From NCBI GenBank assembly GCA_035574195.1, contig DATLZE010000086.1, forward strand, positions 1 to 48,076: DNA of 48,076 bases, in the 5' to 3' direction. Below the pieces are notes generated by a model that saw only the letters and a program-made list of their open reading frames with translations, was not told the DNA's origin and ran no database searches. The position numbers and the translations under genes were made by a program. Positions 22,987 to 30,014 of the stretch are shown piece after piece. This DNA comes from SG8-41 sp035574195. Its GTDB lineage: Bacteria > Pseudomonadota > Gammaproteobacteria > Burkholderiales > SG8-41. The number at the start of each line of letters is the position of its first letter. Position 1 is the stretch's first letter.

Positions 22987-23015
22987 TGGACACGCCGCTG
23001 CCGCGCGCCCATAAT
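22987..23015 (+). promoter_or_regulatory. Predicted promoter of the small lipoprotein frame
   Basis: TGGACA (22987-22992) and CATAAT (23010-23015) are spaced by 17 bp, each a 5/6 match. The start point near 23022 would precede the GGGAG ribosome-binding-like sequence at 23043-23047. Confidence 0.55.
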
Positions 23016-23053
23016 GGCGCTGCGCCGCGAGCGCAACTCACCGGGAGATCCTC

Positions 23054-23221
23054 TTCAACCCTCGCCTGCTCATCGCGCTGCCACTCGCCGTGCTCGCTGC
23101 CGGTTGCGTCAGCAACGAACCGCGTCCTGTTGCCCGCTCCGGCGCTCCCTACGTCGAGGAGATCAAGAGCCCAGTGCCGCGCGAACTGCTGCTCCTCGAC
23201 CCGAACTGCCTGGTGCGCTGA
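23054..23221 (+). CDS. Small lipoprotein-like frame without a canonical start codon
   Basis: A frame of about 55 codons reads as a small lipoprotein: NPRLLIALPLAVLAAGC gives a positive residue, a hydrophobic stretch and a lipobox L-A-A-G-C, followed by SNEPRPVARSGAPYVEEIK and an end in LLLLDPNCLVR. A promoter and GGGAG lie upstream, but no ATG, GTG or TTG is in frame between the upstream stop (23012) and the hydrophobic core. The spacing points to TTC at 23054 where a start codon should be; a CTG at 23068 minus 2 (23066) is another option. A point mutation, a sequencing error or a rare start are all possible. Small lipoproteins of this kind attach to the outer membrane. Confidence 0.5.
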   Translation, partial: FNPRLLIALPLAVLAAGCVSNEPRPVARSGAPYVEEIKSPVPRELLLLDPNCLVR

Positions 23222-23284
23222 GCGCGCACGCGCAACGGGGCATCGCCCCCTGGCGCAAACGCCGGGGGGCGGGAGCATCATCGC

Positions 23285-23485
23285 CTAGCGCCGGAAGATC
23301 CACAGGAGCAGCGTGATCAGCGCCGAGACGACGAGGCTCGTCGTGATCGGAAAATAAAAAGTGAAGCCCTTGCGCTCGACCTTGATGTCACCGGGCAGGC
23401 TGCCCAGCCCGAGCTTGGCGAGCAAGGGCCACGCCAGACCCAGCAACACCAGGACAATCCCGATTGTAATCAACCACTTCGCCAT
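23285..23485 (-). CDS. DUF2905 family small membrane protein
   Basis: A 66-residue protein with two membrane helices (about 4-24 and 45-63) and the family motif LGSLPGDIKVERKGFTFYFPI between them. This is the DUF2905 pattern, with function unknown. The ATG at 23485 gives MAKWLITIGIVLVLLGL, the normal start. It is divergent from the kinase-like gene at 23605. Confidence 0.88.
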   Translation of the reverse strand: MAKWLITIGIVLVLLGLAWPLLAKLGLGSLPGDIKVERKGFTFYFPITTSLVVSALITLLLWIFRR

Positions 23486-23604
23486 GTTCGTGCACCGCTG
23501 ATAACGCCTGCCAGCGGCGTGCCGCGTCCTGCCTGCGGTCCGCCGCCTGGCCCCGGCACCCATGCTATGCTGGGACGCGGCGCTTTTCCAGGGAAGGAAA
23601 AATC

Positions 23605-24438
23605 ATGCCACTCGTCGCGATGACCCGCGAGATGGGCTCGCTCGGCAAGGACGTGGCGGCGGCGCTCGCCGAGCGGCTGAACAAGCAGGTAGTGCACCAC
23701 GAGATCATCGACAATCTCGCGAGCAAGATGCGGCTCAGAAAAAGCCACGTCATCCGCTTCCTCGAAGGCAAGGCCGGAATCTGGGAGCGGCTGACCACCG
23801 ACAAGACGAGCCTCGCGATCTACACCGCCGACGAGACCTTCGCGCTCGCCGAGAGCGGGCAGGTCGCCGTGATCCGGGGATGGGGTGCCGCCCACCTGCT
23901 GCGGCCGGTGGCGCATGTCATTTCGGTGCGGGTGTGCGCGCCGTTCGAGGTGCGCGTGCGGCGCATGATGGAGCGGCTGAACACCGACGACCGCGACTTC
24001 GTGGAGAACGAGATCCGGCTCTCGGAGGAGGCGCACGGCGCGATCACGCGCCGCCACTTCGGCATCAACTGGCAGGACGCCGAGCACTACGATCTCGTGC
24101 TCAACACCGAGCGGCTGACGGTGGAGGAGTGCGTGGACGAAGTGATGGGGTTGCTCGACGATCCCACTTTCCAGGAGACGGCCGAGTCGCAGCGCGTGTT
24201 CCGCGACCTCGCGCTCGCCGCGCACGTGCGCGCTGCGCTGTGCCAGGACCCGCGCACCTCGCGCATGCGCGTCTCGGTCTCGGCCGCGGACGGCGTGGCG
24301 AGGCTCTCCGGTCTGCTCGAGGTGGGCGAGGAATCGAGGCACGCGCGGGAGGTGGCGGCGGCCGTCCCCGGTGTAAAGCAAGTCATCTCCGAGCTGCGGG
24401 TCGCCGCGCCCGGCGCGCGCCACCTCGCCGAAGGGTGA
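23605..24438 (+). CDS. Cytidylate-kinase-like protein fused to a BON domain
   Basis: A 277-residue protein. Residues 1-195 resemble the cytidylate-kinase-like family: TREMGSLGKDVAAALAERL at the nucleotide loop, then HHEIIDNLA, VAVIRGWGAAHLL and VCAPFEVRVRRMMER, ending with NTERLTVEECVDEVM. The loop is M-G-S-L-G-K, looser than a true G-x4-GK-S/T, so the substrate is uncertain. Residues about 205-265 form a BON-like domain (VRAALCQDPRTSRMRVSVS, VARLSGLLEV and a VPGVKQVISEL end). No signal peptide is seen, so both parts should be cytoplasmic. ATG at 23605 follows AAGGAAAAATC. Confidence 0.78.
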   Translation: MPLVAMTREMGSLGKDVAAALAERLNKQVVHHEIIDNLASKMRLRKSHVIRFLEGKAGIWERLTTDKTSLAIYTADETFALAESGQVAVIRGWGAAHLLRPVAHVISVRVCAPFEVRVRRMMERLNTDDRDFVENEIRLSEEAHGAITRRHFGINWQDAEHYDLVLNTERLTVEECVDEVMGLLDDPTFQETAESQRVFRDLALAAHVRAALCQDPRTSRMRVSVSAADGVARLSGLLEVGEESRHAREVAAAVPGVKQVISELRVAAPGARHLAEG

Positions 24439-24466
24439 AAAAAAGCGCCGTTCAGGGATAGGGCGC
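24438..24466 (-). terminator. Intrinsic terminator overlapping the MBL gene end
   Basis: On the minus strand a 5-bp GC stem (GCGCC / GGCGC) with a loop of about 12 nt is followed by seven T residues. The stem includes the last codons of the metallo-beta-lactamase-fold gene. The same A-run on the plus strand follows the kinase-like stop. Confidence 0.6.
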
Positions 24467-25435
24467 CATCGGTTTTCCGGTCGTGAGCAGGTGATGCAGC
24501 GCGTAGACCCAGCCGCGCATGCGGTGATAGTTGCGAAAATGGCTGTACTGCTCCATGCGGATCGTGTCGGCGAGCTCGTCGCGGCTTTTGCCCTGCGCGA
24601 TCCCGGCGCGCACCGCAGCGAGGAAATCCTGGTGCATCTGGGCGTACTCGAGCACGTCCTCGCGCGTGGCAACGTCACCGTGTCCTCCCAGGTAGATGTC
24701 CACGTCCATCGCCGCGGCCTTCCTCAATAGCGCGATCCAGCCCTCCACCGACGGGGTGAACGAGTAATTGGACCAGTTGCGGCGCGAGAACGGCCCGCCC
24801 ATGAACAGCGTTCTCGCGTGCGGGAAATGGATCAGCGTGTCGCCCGGATTCTGCCCCGGCCCGAGGTGCATCAGCTCCACCGTGCGCCCGCCGAGGTGGA
24901 TCGTGAAGCGCGAATCGAAAGTCACCTCGGGCAGCAGTAGCTCGAGCTCCCCCTGCTCGAGGTTGTGGCGCGTGAAGTAGGCGAGGCGGCGCTTGACCTC
25001 GTCCGTGTAGTACTTCTGCATCATACCGCGCGTGTCGCGGTGCGAGACGATCACCGCGCCCTCGGCCTTGAACACCGGGTTACCGAGGAAATGATCGCCG
25101 TGCGCGTGCGTCACCACCGCCCAGCGGATCGGCTTGTCGGTGATCCTGCGGATCTCGGAAAGCAGCCGGCGCGCGTCGGCCGGGTGCTGCTGGGTGTCTA
25201 TGACGAGCACGCCCTCCTCGGTCACCAGGAACGCCGAGTTGGACGAGCCGTCGTTCCAGTAGAAGTAGAGATCGGGAGCGACGCGCTTGAGCTGCGGCGG
25301 GTGCGATTTCGCCGCCGGCTTGAGCGCTTCTGGGGCGAGTTTGCCCAGTTCCTGCGAATACTGCGCGCCCGCGCCTCCGGCGGCGGCGAGCGCGGCGGCG
25401 GCGAGCGCCGCCGCCACTATCCTTCCCTGTCCCAT
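24452..25435 (-). CDS. Exported metallo-beta-lactamase-fold protein with incomplete metal site
   Basis: A 327-residue protein with a signal peptide (1-24, cleavage after AGA). The MBL motif H110-A-H-G-D-H115 is intact and a late histidine is at H252 in LGGHGD. The other two expected ligands are changed: the region that normally reads G-P-A-H-T-x-G-D reads GPGQNPGDT (Q195 for His), and the F-x-G-D strand reads FMGGPF (G214 for Asp). The protein may therefore bind one metal or have a non-hydrolytic role. A C-terminal helical part follows (residues 255-327). Similar exported MBL proteins occur in quinoprotein or sulfur metabolism. It lies downstream of leuA on the same strand, with a 60-bp gap. 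Confidence 0.85.
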   Translation of the reverse strand: MGQGRIVAAALAAAALAAAGGAGAQYSQELGKLAPEALKPAAKSHPPQLKRVAPDLYFYWNDGSSNSAFLVTEEGVLVIDTQQHPADARRLLSEIRRITDKPIRWAVVTHAHGDHFLGNPVFKAEGAVIVSHRDTRGMMQKYYTDEVKRRLAYFTRHNLEQGELELLLPEVTFDSRFTIHLGGRTVELMHLGPGQNPGDTLIHFPHARTLFMGGPFSRRNWSNYSFTPSVEGWIALLRKAAAMDVDIYLGGHGDVATREDVLEYAQMHQDFLAAVRAGIAQGKSRDELADTIRMEQYSHFRNYHRMRGWVYALHHLLTTGKPMAPYP

Positions 25436-25495
25436 GGTCTCCTCCCGTGGAAGCGCGGCCGAGCGCAGCGGCCTCTGACGGCGCGCTGTGTCTCG

Positions 25496-27037
25496 TCATA
25501 CTTGCGGATTGATGCGCTCGAGCTTGGAGTGCAGCTTGTTCAGCGCATTGATGTAGGCCTTGGCCGAGGCCACCACGATGTCGGTGTCGGCGCCCTGCCC
25601 GTTGACGATGCGCCCGCCCTTCGCCAGGCGCACCGTCACCTCGCCCTGCGAATCGGTGCCGGTGGTGATGTTGTTGACCGAATAAAGCAGGAGCTGGGTT
25701 CCGCTGCCCACGATCGCCTCGATCGCCTTGAAGGAAGCGTCCACCGGGCCGCTGCCCTTCGCCTCGGCGCGCTTCTCGGCGCCGTTCTCGGTGATCACCA
25801 CCTTCGCGTAGGGCGCCTCCCCGGTCTCGGAGTGCGCGGTGAGCGCGACCAGCCGGTAGTGTTCGTTGACGACGTGCTCGAGGTTCTCCTCGGTGATCAG
25901 CGCGTGCAGATCCTCGTCGAAGATCTCGTGCTTCTTGTCGGCGAGCTCTTTGAAGCGCTTGAACGCGGCATTCAACTGCTCCTCCGACTCGAGCACGATG
26001 CCCAGCTCCTGCAGCCGCTGGCGGAAGGCATTGCGACCGGAATGCTTGCCGAGCACCAGGCGGTTCGCTTTCCAGCCCACGTCCTCGGCGCGCATGATCT
26101 CGTAGGTGTCGCGGCTCTTGATCACCCCGTCCTGATGGATGCCGGACTCGTGCGCGAAGGCGTTCGCGCCCACGATCGCCTTGTTGGGCTGCACCGGAAA
26201 GCCGGTGATGCCAGCGACGAGGCGGCTCGCCGGCACGATCTGGGTAGTGTCGATGCCGGTGTCGCACGGGAAGACGTCCTGGCGCGTGCGCACCGCCATC
26301 ACGATCTCCTCGAGCGCGGCGTTGCCGGCGCGCTCGCCGAGACCGTTGACGGTGCATTCGACCTGGCGCGCCCCGGCGAGTACCGCGGCGAGCGAGTTGG
26401 CGACCGCGAGCCCGAGATCGTTGTGGCAATGTACCGACCATACCACTTTGTCGGAATTGGGAACGCGCTCGCGCAGCTGCCGGACCAGGGCTCCGAACTG
26501 CTCGGGCAGGGTGTAGCCTACGGTGTCCGGAATGTTGATGGTGGTCGCGCCGGCCTTGATCACCCGCTCGAGGATGCGGCACAGGAAGTCGATGTCGGAG
26601 CGGCCCGCGTCCTCCGGCGAGAACTCGACGTCGTCGGTGTAGCCGCGCGCCCACTTCACCGCGCGCACCGCCTGCTCGATCACCTGGGAAGGCTCCATGC
26701 GCAGCTTCTTCTCCATGTGGATGGGGGAGGTCGCGATGAAAGTATGCAGGCGCGGGCGCAGCGCCGGGCGGATCGCCTCGCCGCAGCGCCGGATGTCGTT
26801 CTCGTTGGCGCGCGCGAGCCCGCACACGGTGCTCTCCTTGATGATCGAGGCGACCGCGCGCACCGCCTCGAAGTCGCCGTCGCTCGCCGCCGGAAACCCG
26901 GCCTCGATCACGTCCACGCGCATGCGCTCGAGCTGGCGCGCGATGCGCAGCTTCTCCTCCCGGGTCATGGATGCACCCGGGCTCTGCTCGCCGTCGCGCA
27001 TCGTGGTGTCGAATATGATGAGCTTTTCCTTGGCCAT
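25496..27037 (-). CDS. leuA: 2-isopropylmalate synthase
   Basis: A 513-residue enzyme joining acetyl-CoA and 2-oxoisovalerate in the first committed step of leucine synthesis. The catalytic TIM barrel (about 1-275) starts with IIFDTTMRDGEQSPGASM and contains H-C-H-N-D-L-G-L-A-V-A-N-S and VNGLGERAGNAALEE. The C-terminal regulatory domain for leucine feedback covers about 380-513 and ends with LYSVNNITTGTDSQGEVTV and VVASAKAYINALNKL. The ATG at 27037 follows GGAGAGATCC. The gene ends the ilv-psd-pssA run but seems to have its own promoter at 27249-27277. Confidence 0.97.
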   Translation of the reverse strand: MAKEKLIIFDTTMRDGEQSPGASMTREEKLRIARQLERMRVDVIEAGFPAASDGDFEAVRAVASIIKESTVCGLARANENDIRRCGEAIRPALRPRLHTFIATSPIHMEKKLRMEPSQVIEQAVRAVKWARGYTDDVEFSPEDAGRSDIDFLCRILERVIKAGATTINIPDTVGYTLPEQFGALVRQLRERVPNSDKVVWSVHCHNDLGLAVANSLAAVLAGARQVECTVNGLGERAGNAALEEIVMAVRTRQDVFPCDTGIDTTQIVPASRLVAGITGFPVQPNKAIVGANAFAHESGIHQDGVIKSRDTYEIMRAEDVGWKANRLVLGKHSGRNAFRQRLQELGIVLESEEQLNAAFKRFKELADKKHEIFDEDLHALITEENLEHVVNEHYRLVALTAHSETGEAPYAKVVITENGAEKRAEAKGSGPVDASFKAIEAIVGSGTQLLLYSVNNITTGTDSQGEVTVRLAKGGRIVNGQGADTDIVVASAKAYINALNKLHSKLERINPQV

Positions 27038-27102
27038 GGATCTCTCCGCTCCGCGCCCCCCGTCCCGGCGCGAGTGGCGCGCATGAAAGGTTAAAGTCTA
27101 CC

Positions 27103-27122
27103 GCCGCAGCCGGGGCCGCGGC
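27103..27122 (-). other. GC-rich hairpin in the leuA leader
   Basis: On the minus strand GCCGCGGC and GCTGCGGC can pair over 8 bp (one G-U) around a CCCG loop, 42 nt after the leucine-rich mini-frame. Only short T-clusters follow (ACTTTAACCTTTC), so it is at best a weak terminator. It is the best attenuator-like element in the leader. Confidence 0.35.
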
Positions 27123-27163
27123 GCGATAAAACAAGCGATGATGGGTGTGGGAGTCTGTGCGCC

Positions 27164-27241
27164 TTAAAGGCGCAGCAGCAGGCCGGCCAGAAAGAGCCCG
27201 GCGGGAAGGGGAAAGGCGCTCGCCTGCTTCGCGCGATCCAT
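27164..27241 (-). CDS. Leucine-rich 25-codon mini-frame, candidate leuA leader peptide
   Basis: A short frame between pssA and leuA on the leuA strand encodes a peptide starting MDRAKQASAFPLPAG and ending FLAGLLLRL. Seven of its last 14 residues are leucine (codons 12 to 25), with three consecutive CTG codons near the end. The stop lies inside a 15-nt palindrome centred on TTTAA, and a GC hairpin follows. This resembles a leader peptide for leucine-dependent attenuation of leuA. Against it, the ribosome binding site is poor and the predicted transcription start is almost at the ATG, so translation would have to be leaderless. Confidence 0.35.
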   Translation of the reverse strand: MDRAKQASAFPLPAGLFLAGLLLRL

Positions 27242-27248
27242 GCCTAAA

Positions 27249-27277
27249 ACTATAACGGCTTTCCGGCCGGCCGGCAA
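27249..27277 (-). promoter_or_regulatory. Predicted promoter of leuA
   Basis: On the minus strand TTGCCG (27272-27277) and TATAGT (27249-27254) are spaced by 17 bp, within the gap after pssA. The start point would be near 27242, giving a leuA leader of about 205 nt, long enough for regulatory structure. Confidence 0.6.
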
Positions 27278-27287
27278 CCCCGGCAGC

Positions 27288-28115
27288 CTACGCGGAGGCG
27301 GCGGGCGGGCGTCCCGCGGTGCGCGATTTCACCAGCTCGTAGATCCAGATCGCGTAGCCCGAGAGCCCGTAGCCTGCGAACAGGATGAACAGCATCTCCG
27401 GCAGGGTGTTCGAGAACATGAACAGCGCCACCAGCCCGAAGGTGATCGCGACCACCGCCGAGAACGGCACGCTCTTCCGGAGGTTGATGTCCTTGCCGCT
27501 GTAGAACTTGAGGCTGCTCACCATGGTGAGCCCGGCGAACACGGTGACCGCCCACGCGAGCCACTTCACGTCCGAGCCCCGGATCTGGTGCTCGTTCATC
27601 GCCCACACCAGGCCCGCGATCAGGCAGGCGGCGGCGGGGCTCGGCAGCCCCTGGAAGAAGCGCTTGTCGGCAACATCGAGCGTGGTGTTGAAGCGCGCGA
27701 GCCGCAGCGCCGCGCACGCGCAGTAGATGAAGGCGGCGATCCAGCCGAGCTTGCTGGTGAGCCAGGGTCCGAGCCATGCCAGCTCCTTCATGGAAGCGAA
27801 GTCCTTGAGCGCCCAGACGTAGACCACCAGCGCCGGCGCGACACCGAAGGACACCATGTCGGAGAGGCTGTCGTATTCGGCGCCGAACGCGCTCTGGGTG
27901 CGGGTGAAACGCGCCACCCGTCCGTCGAGCCCGTCGAACACCATCGCCACGAAGATCGCCATCGCCGACTGTTCGAAGCGCCCGCCCATCGCCTGCACGA
28001 TCGCGTAGAAGCCGGCGAAGAGCGCGACCGTCGTGAACAGGTTCGGCAGCCAGTAGATGCCACGCCGCGCGAAGCGCGACCGGATGAAGAGCTTGTGTTC
28101 GCGCGGCTCGTACAT
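27288..28115 (-). CDS. pssA: CDP-diacylglycerol--serine O-phosphatidyltransferase
   Basis: A 275-residue membrane enzyme that makes phosphatidylserine from CDP-diacylglycerol and serine. The CDP-alcohol transferase signature D-G-x2-D-G-R-x-A-R-x8-G-x3-D-x3-D spans D61-D86 (DGLDGRVARF and GAEYDSLSD). Six to eight hydrophobic segments follow the motif and its flanks. It is of the integral-membrane subclass I type and not the peripheral E. coli PssA type. It works directly with Psd encoded just upstream to make phosphatidylethanolamine. ATG at 28115 gives MYEPREHKLFIRSRFARRGIYWLPN, the usual N-terminus, read in two parts. Confidence 0.95.
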   Translation of the reverse strand: MYEPREHKLFIRSRFARRGIYWLPNLFTTVALFAGFYAIVQAMGGRFEQSAMAIFVAMVFDGLDGRVARFTRTQSAFGAEYDSLSDMVSFGVAPALVVYVWALKDFASMKELAWLGPWLTSKLGWIAAFIYCACAALRLARFNTTLDVADKRFFQGLPSPAAACLIAGLVWAMNEHQIRGSDVKWLAWAVTVFAGLTMVSSLKFYSGKDINLRKSVPFSAVVAITFGLVALFMFSNTLPEMLFILFAGYGLSGYAIWIYELVKSRTAGRPPAASA

Positions 28116-28116
28116 T

Positions 28117-28177
28117 CGTCAACCGTGAATCGTCCGCCGCCTGCCGATCCACGAGACGCCATTCACGATTCGCGCCC
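28117..28177. repeat. Heptamer repeat filling the psd-pssA gap
   Basis: Nine consecutive 7-nt words run from the pssA start codon to the psd stop. All but one begin with CG (for example CGTCAAC then CGTGAAT). This is the clearest of the 7-nt-period gap fillers. No promoter, hairpin or frame is recognisable in it. Confidence 0.75.
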
Positions 28178-28888
28178 TCAGGGCAGCAGCGCGAGGAGGC
28201 TGCTGCCGGCGTACACCTTGTCGCCCATCGCCGCGAGCGGACGCGACTCCAGCGGCAAGTAGAGGTCGAGCCGCGAGCCGAAGCGGATGAACCCGTAGCG
28301 CTCGCCGCGCGTAAGCCGCTGCCCGGCGCGGGCATAGCACAGGATGCGGCGCGCGACGAGCCCCGCGATCTGCACGCAGGTGACGTCCGCGCCGCCCGGG
28401 GTGCGGATCCAGAGCGCCGCCCGCTCGTTTTGGAGCGAGGACTTGGCGAGGGCGGCATTGAAGAACCGGCCCCGGTGATACCACGCTTCGCGCACCTCGC
28501 CCTCGACCGGGCTGCGGTTGGAGTGCGCGTTGAACACGTTCATGAACACGCTCATCTTCAACGCCTCGCGCTCGAGATAGGGGTCGCGCGCTCGCTCCAC
28601 CGCAACCACGCGGCCATCAGCGGGCGAGACCACTGCTTTCGGGGTCTGGGGAACCGCGCGCGGGGGATCGCGGAAGAACTGCACCATGAAAGCGACGAGA
28701 AGCCACAGCGCGGCGGCCCAGCCGGGGCCGGCGAGCCATTGCACGGCCGCCGCTGCCGCGACCGATCCCGCGATGAACGGCCAGCCCTCGCGGGCGATGA
28801 TCGGGTGCGGGTAGGCGATGGCGCGGTCAGGCGCCGGGCGCGAGGCGGAAGGCGTGCCCGCCACTGCTTTCGTCTCTTCGCTCCTCAC
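28178..28888 (-). CDS. psd: Phosphatidylserine decarboxylase
   Basis: A 236-residue proenzyme of the short (archaetidylserine-decarboxylase-like) type that yields phosphatidylethanolamine. The N-terminal motif YPHPIIAREGWPFI precedes a membrane-associated helix pair (38-72). FFRDPPRAVP, SPADGRVV and the MNVFNAHSNRSPVEGEV core follow. Self-cleavage to the pyruvoyl form should occur at G204-S205 in RFGSRLD. The GTG at 28888 gives an unusual extra 25 residues before the conserved YPHPI; part of that stretch (28873-28888) overlaps heptamer-repeat DNA, so the GTG at 28864 may be the true start. Confidence 0.93.
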   Translation of the reverse strand: MRSEETKAVAGTPSASRPAPDRAIAYPHPIIAREGWPFIAGSVAAAAAVQWLAGPGWAAALWLLVAFMVQFFRDPPRAVPQTPKAVVSPADGRVVAVERARDPYLEREALKMSVFMNVFNAHSNRSPVEGEVREAWYHRGRFFNAALAKSSLQNERAALWIRTPGGADVTCVQIAGLVARRILCYARAGQRLTRGERYGFIRFGSRLDLYLPLESRPLAAMGDKVYAGSSLLALLP

Positions 28889-28907
28889 TCCTCGCTCCCC
28901 GCTAATT
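28873..28907. repeat. Heptamer repeat between ilvC and psd
   Basis: Five 7-nt words close to GCTCCTC (with ACTCCTC next to it) cover the ilvC stop, the 13-bp gap and the first codons of the annotated psd frame. It is part of the 7-nt-period family of gap fillers. Confidence 0.55.
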
Positions 28908-29918
28908 TCTGGACTGGTCCACCAAACGGTTCTTCTTGATCCAGGGCATCATGTCGCGCAGCTTCGCGCCCACGATCTCGATCGGATGCTCGGCGCCGCT
29001 GCGACGCATCGCCTTCAGTACCGGGGCCCCAGCGCGGTTCTCCAGGATGAACTCGCGCGCGAACTGGCCGGTCTGGATCTCGTGCAGGATCTTGCGCATC
29101 TCCGCGCGCACCTGCTCGTTGATCACGCGCGGGCCGCGGGTGAAGTCGCCGTACTCCGCGGTGTTGGAGACCGAGTAGCGCATGTTGGCGATGCCACCCT
29201 CGTAGATGAGGTCCACGATCAGCTTGACCTCGTGCAGGCACTCGAAGTACGCCATCTCGGGAGCGTATCCGGCCTCGACCAGCGTCTCGTACCCGGCCTG
29301 AATGAGCGCGGTGAGCCCTCCGCACAGCACCACCTGCTCGCCGAAGAGATCGGTCTCGCATTCCTCGCGAAAAGTGGTCTCGATCACGCCCGCGCGCGCC
29401 GCCCCGATCGCCGCCGCGTAGGAGAGCGCGAGATCGCGCGCTTGCTGGCTCGCGTCCTGATAGACCGCGATCAGAGAAGGCACCCCGCCGCCCTGGGTGT
29501 AGGTCGAGCGCACTAGGTGCCCGGGACCCTTGGGCGCGATCATGATGACGTCGAGGTCGGCGCGCGGCTCGATCTGCTTGAAGTGGATGTTGAAGCCGTG
29601 GGCGAAGGCGAGCGCGGCCCCGCGCTTGATGTTGGGCTCGATGTGATCGCGGTAGACTTGCGGATGGTGCTCGTCCGGCAGCAGAATCATCACCACGTCG
29701 GCTGCCCGCACCGCCTCGTCCACTTCCTTCACGGCAAGCCCTGCGTTCTTCGCCTTGGTCCAGGAGGCACCTCCCTTCCTCAGCCCCACCGTCACCTTGA
29801 CGCCAGAATCCCTCAGGTTGTTGGCGTGGGCGTGCCCCTGCGAGCCGTAGCCGATGATCGCCACATGCTTGCGCTTGATGAGCGAGAGATCGGCGTCCTT
29901 GTCATAGTAGATTTTCAT
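28902..29918 (-). CDS. ilvC: Ketol-acid reductoisomerase, class I
   Basis: A 338-residue enzyme that isomerises and reduces acetolactate or acetohydroxybutyrate in valine and isoleucine synthesis. The start MKIYYDKDADLSLIK, the NADPH loop GYGSQGHAHANNLRDSG, and the knotted C-terminal domain with the metal-binding DLFGEQVVLCGG and E-x3-Y-F-E-C motifs are all present. Length is that of the short class I form. The ATG at 29918 is the family start; the upstream in-frame ATG (29966) adds non-family residues. A hairpin separates it from ilvH. Confidence 0.97.
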   Translation of the reverse strand: MKIYYDKDADLSLIKRKHVAIIGYGSQGHAHANNLRDSGVKVTVGLRKGGASWTKAKNAGLAVKEVDEAVRAADVVMILLPDEHHPQVYRDHIEPNIKRGAALAFAHGFNIHFKQIEPRADLDVIMIAPKGPGHLVRSTYTQGGGVPSLIAVYQDASQQARDLALSYAAAIGAARAGVIETTFREECETDLFGEQVVLCGGLTALIQAGYETLVEAGYAPEMAYFECLHEVKLIVDLIYEGGIANMRYSVSNTAEYGDFTRGPRVINEQVRAEMRKILHEIQTGQFAREFILENRAGAPVLKAMRRSGAEHPIEIVGAKLRDMMPWIKKNRLVDQSRN

Positions 29919-29956
29919 CGTTCCCTCTGCGTTGCGTGAAGAGCGCTGGGTACAGG

Positions 29957-29994
29957 GCGAAGGCAAAGGGGGATCGGCCGCCTCTTGCCTTCGC
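29957..29994 (-). other. Intercistronic stem-loop between ilvH and ilvC
   Basis: A perfect 10-bp inverted repeat GCGAAGGCAA / TTGCCTTCGC encloses an 18-nt loop with some further G-C pairing. No T-tract follows on the minus strand, so it is not a classical terminator. It could mark an RNA processing or stability site in the ilv mRNA. Confidence 0.55.
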
Positions 29995-30014
29995 GCGCCC
30001 GCCCTCTCCTCTCA

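Noticed and set aside
23014..23316. A 100-codon plus-strand frame with an ATG at 23014
   Set aside because: Its product is Arg/Ser/Ala-rich and it is out of frame with the lipoprotein sequence, which reads far better. It is taken as a shadow.
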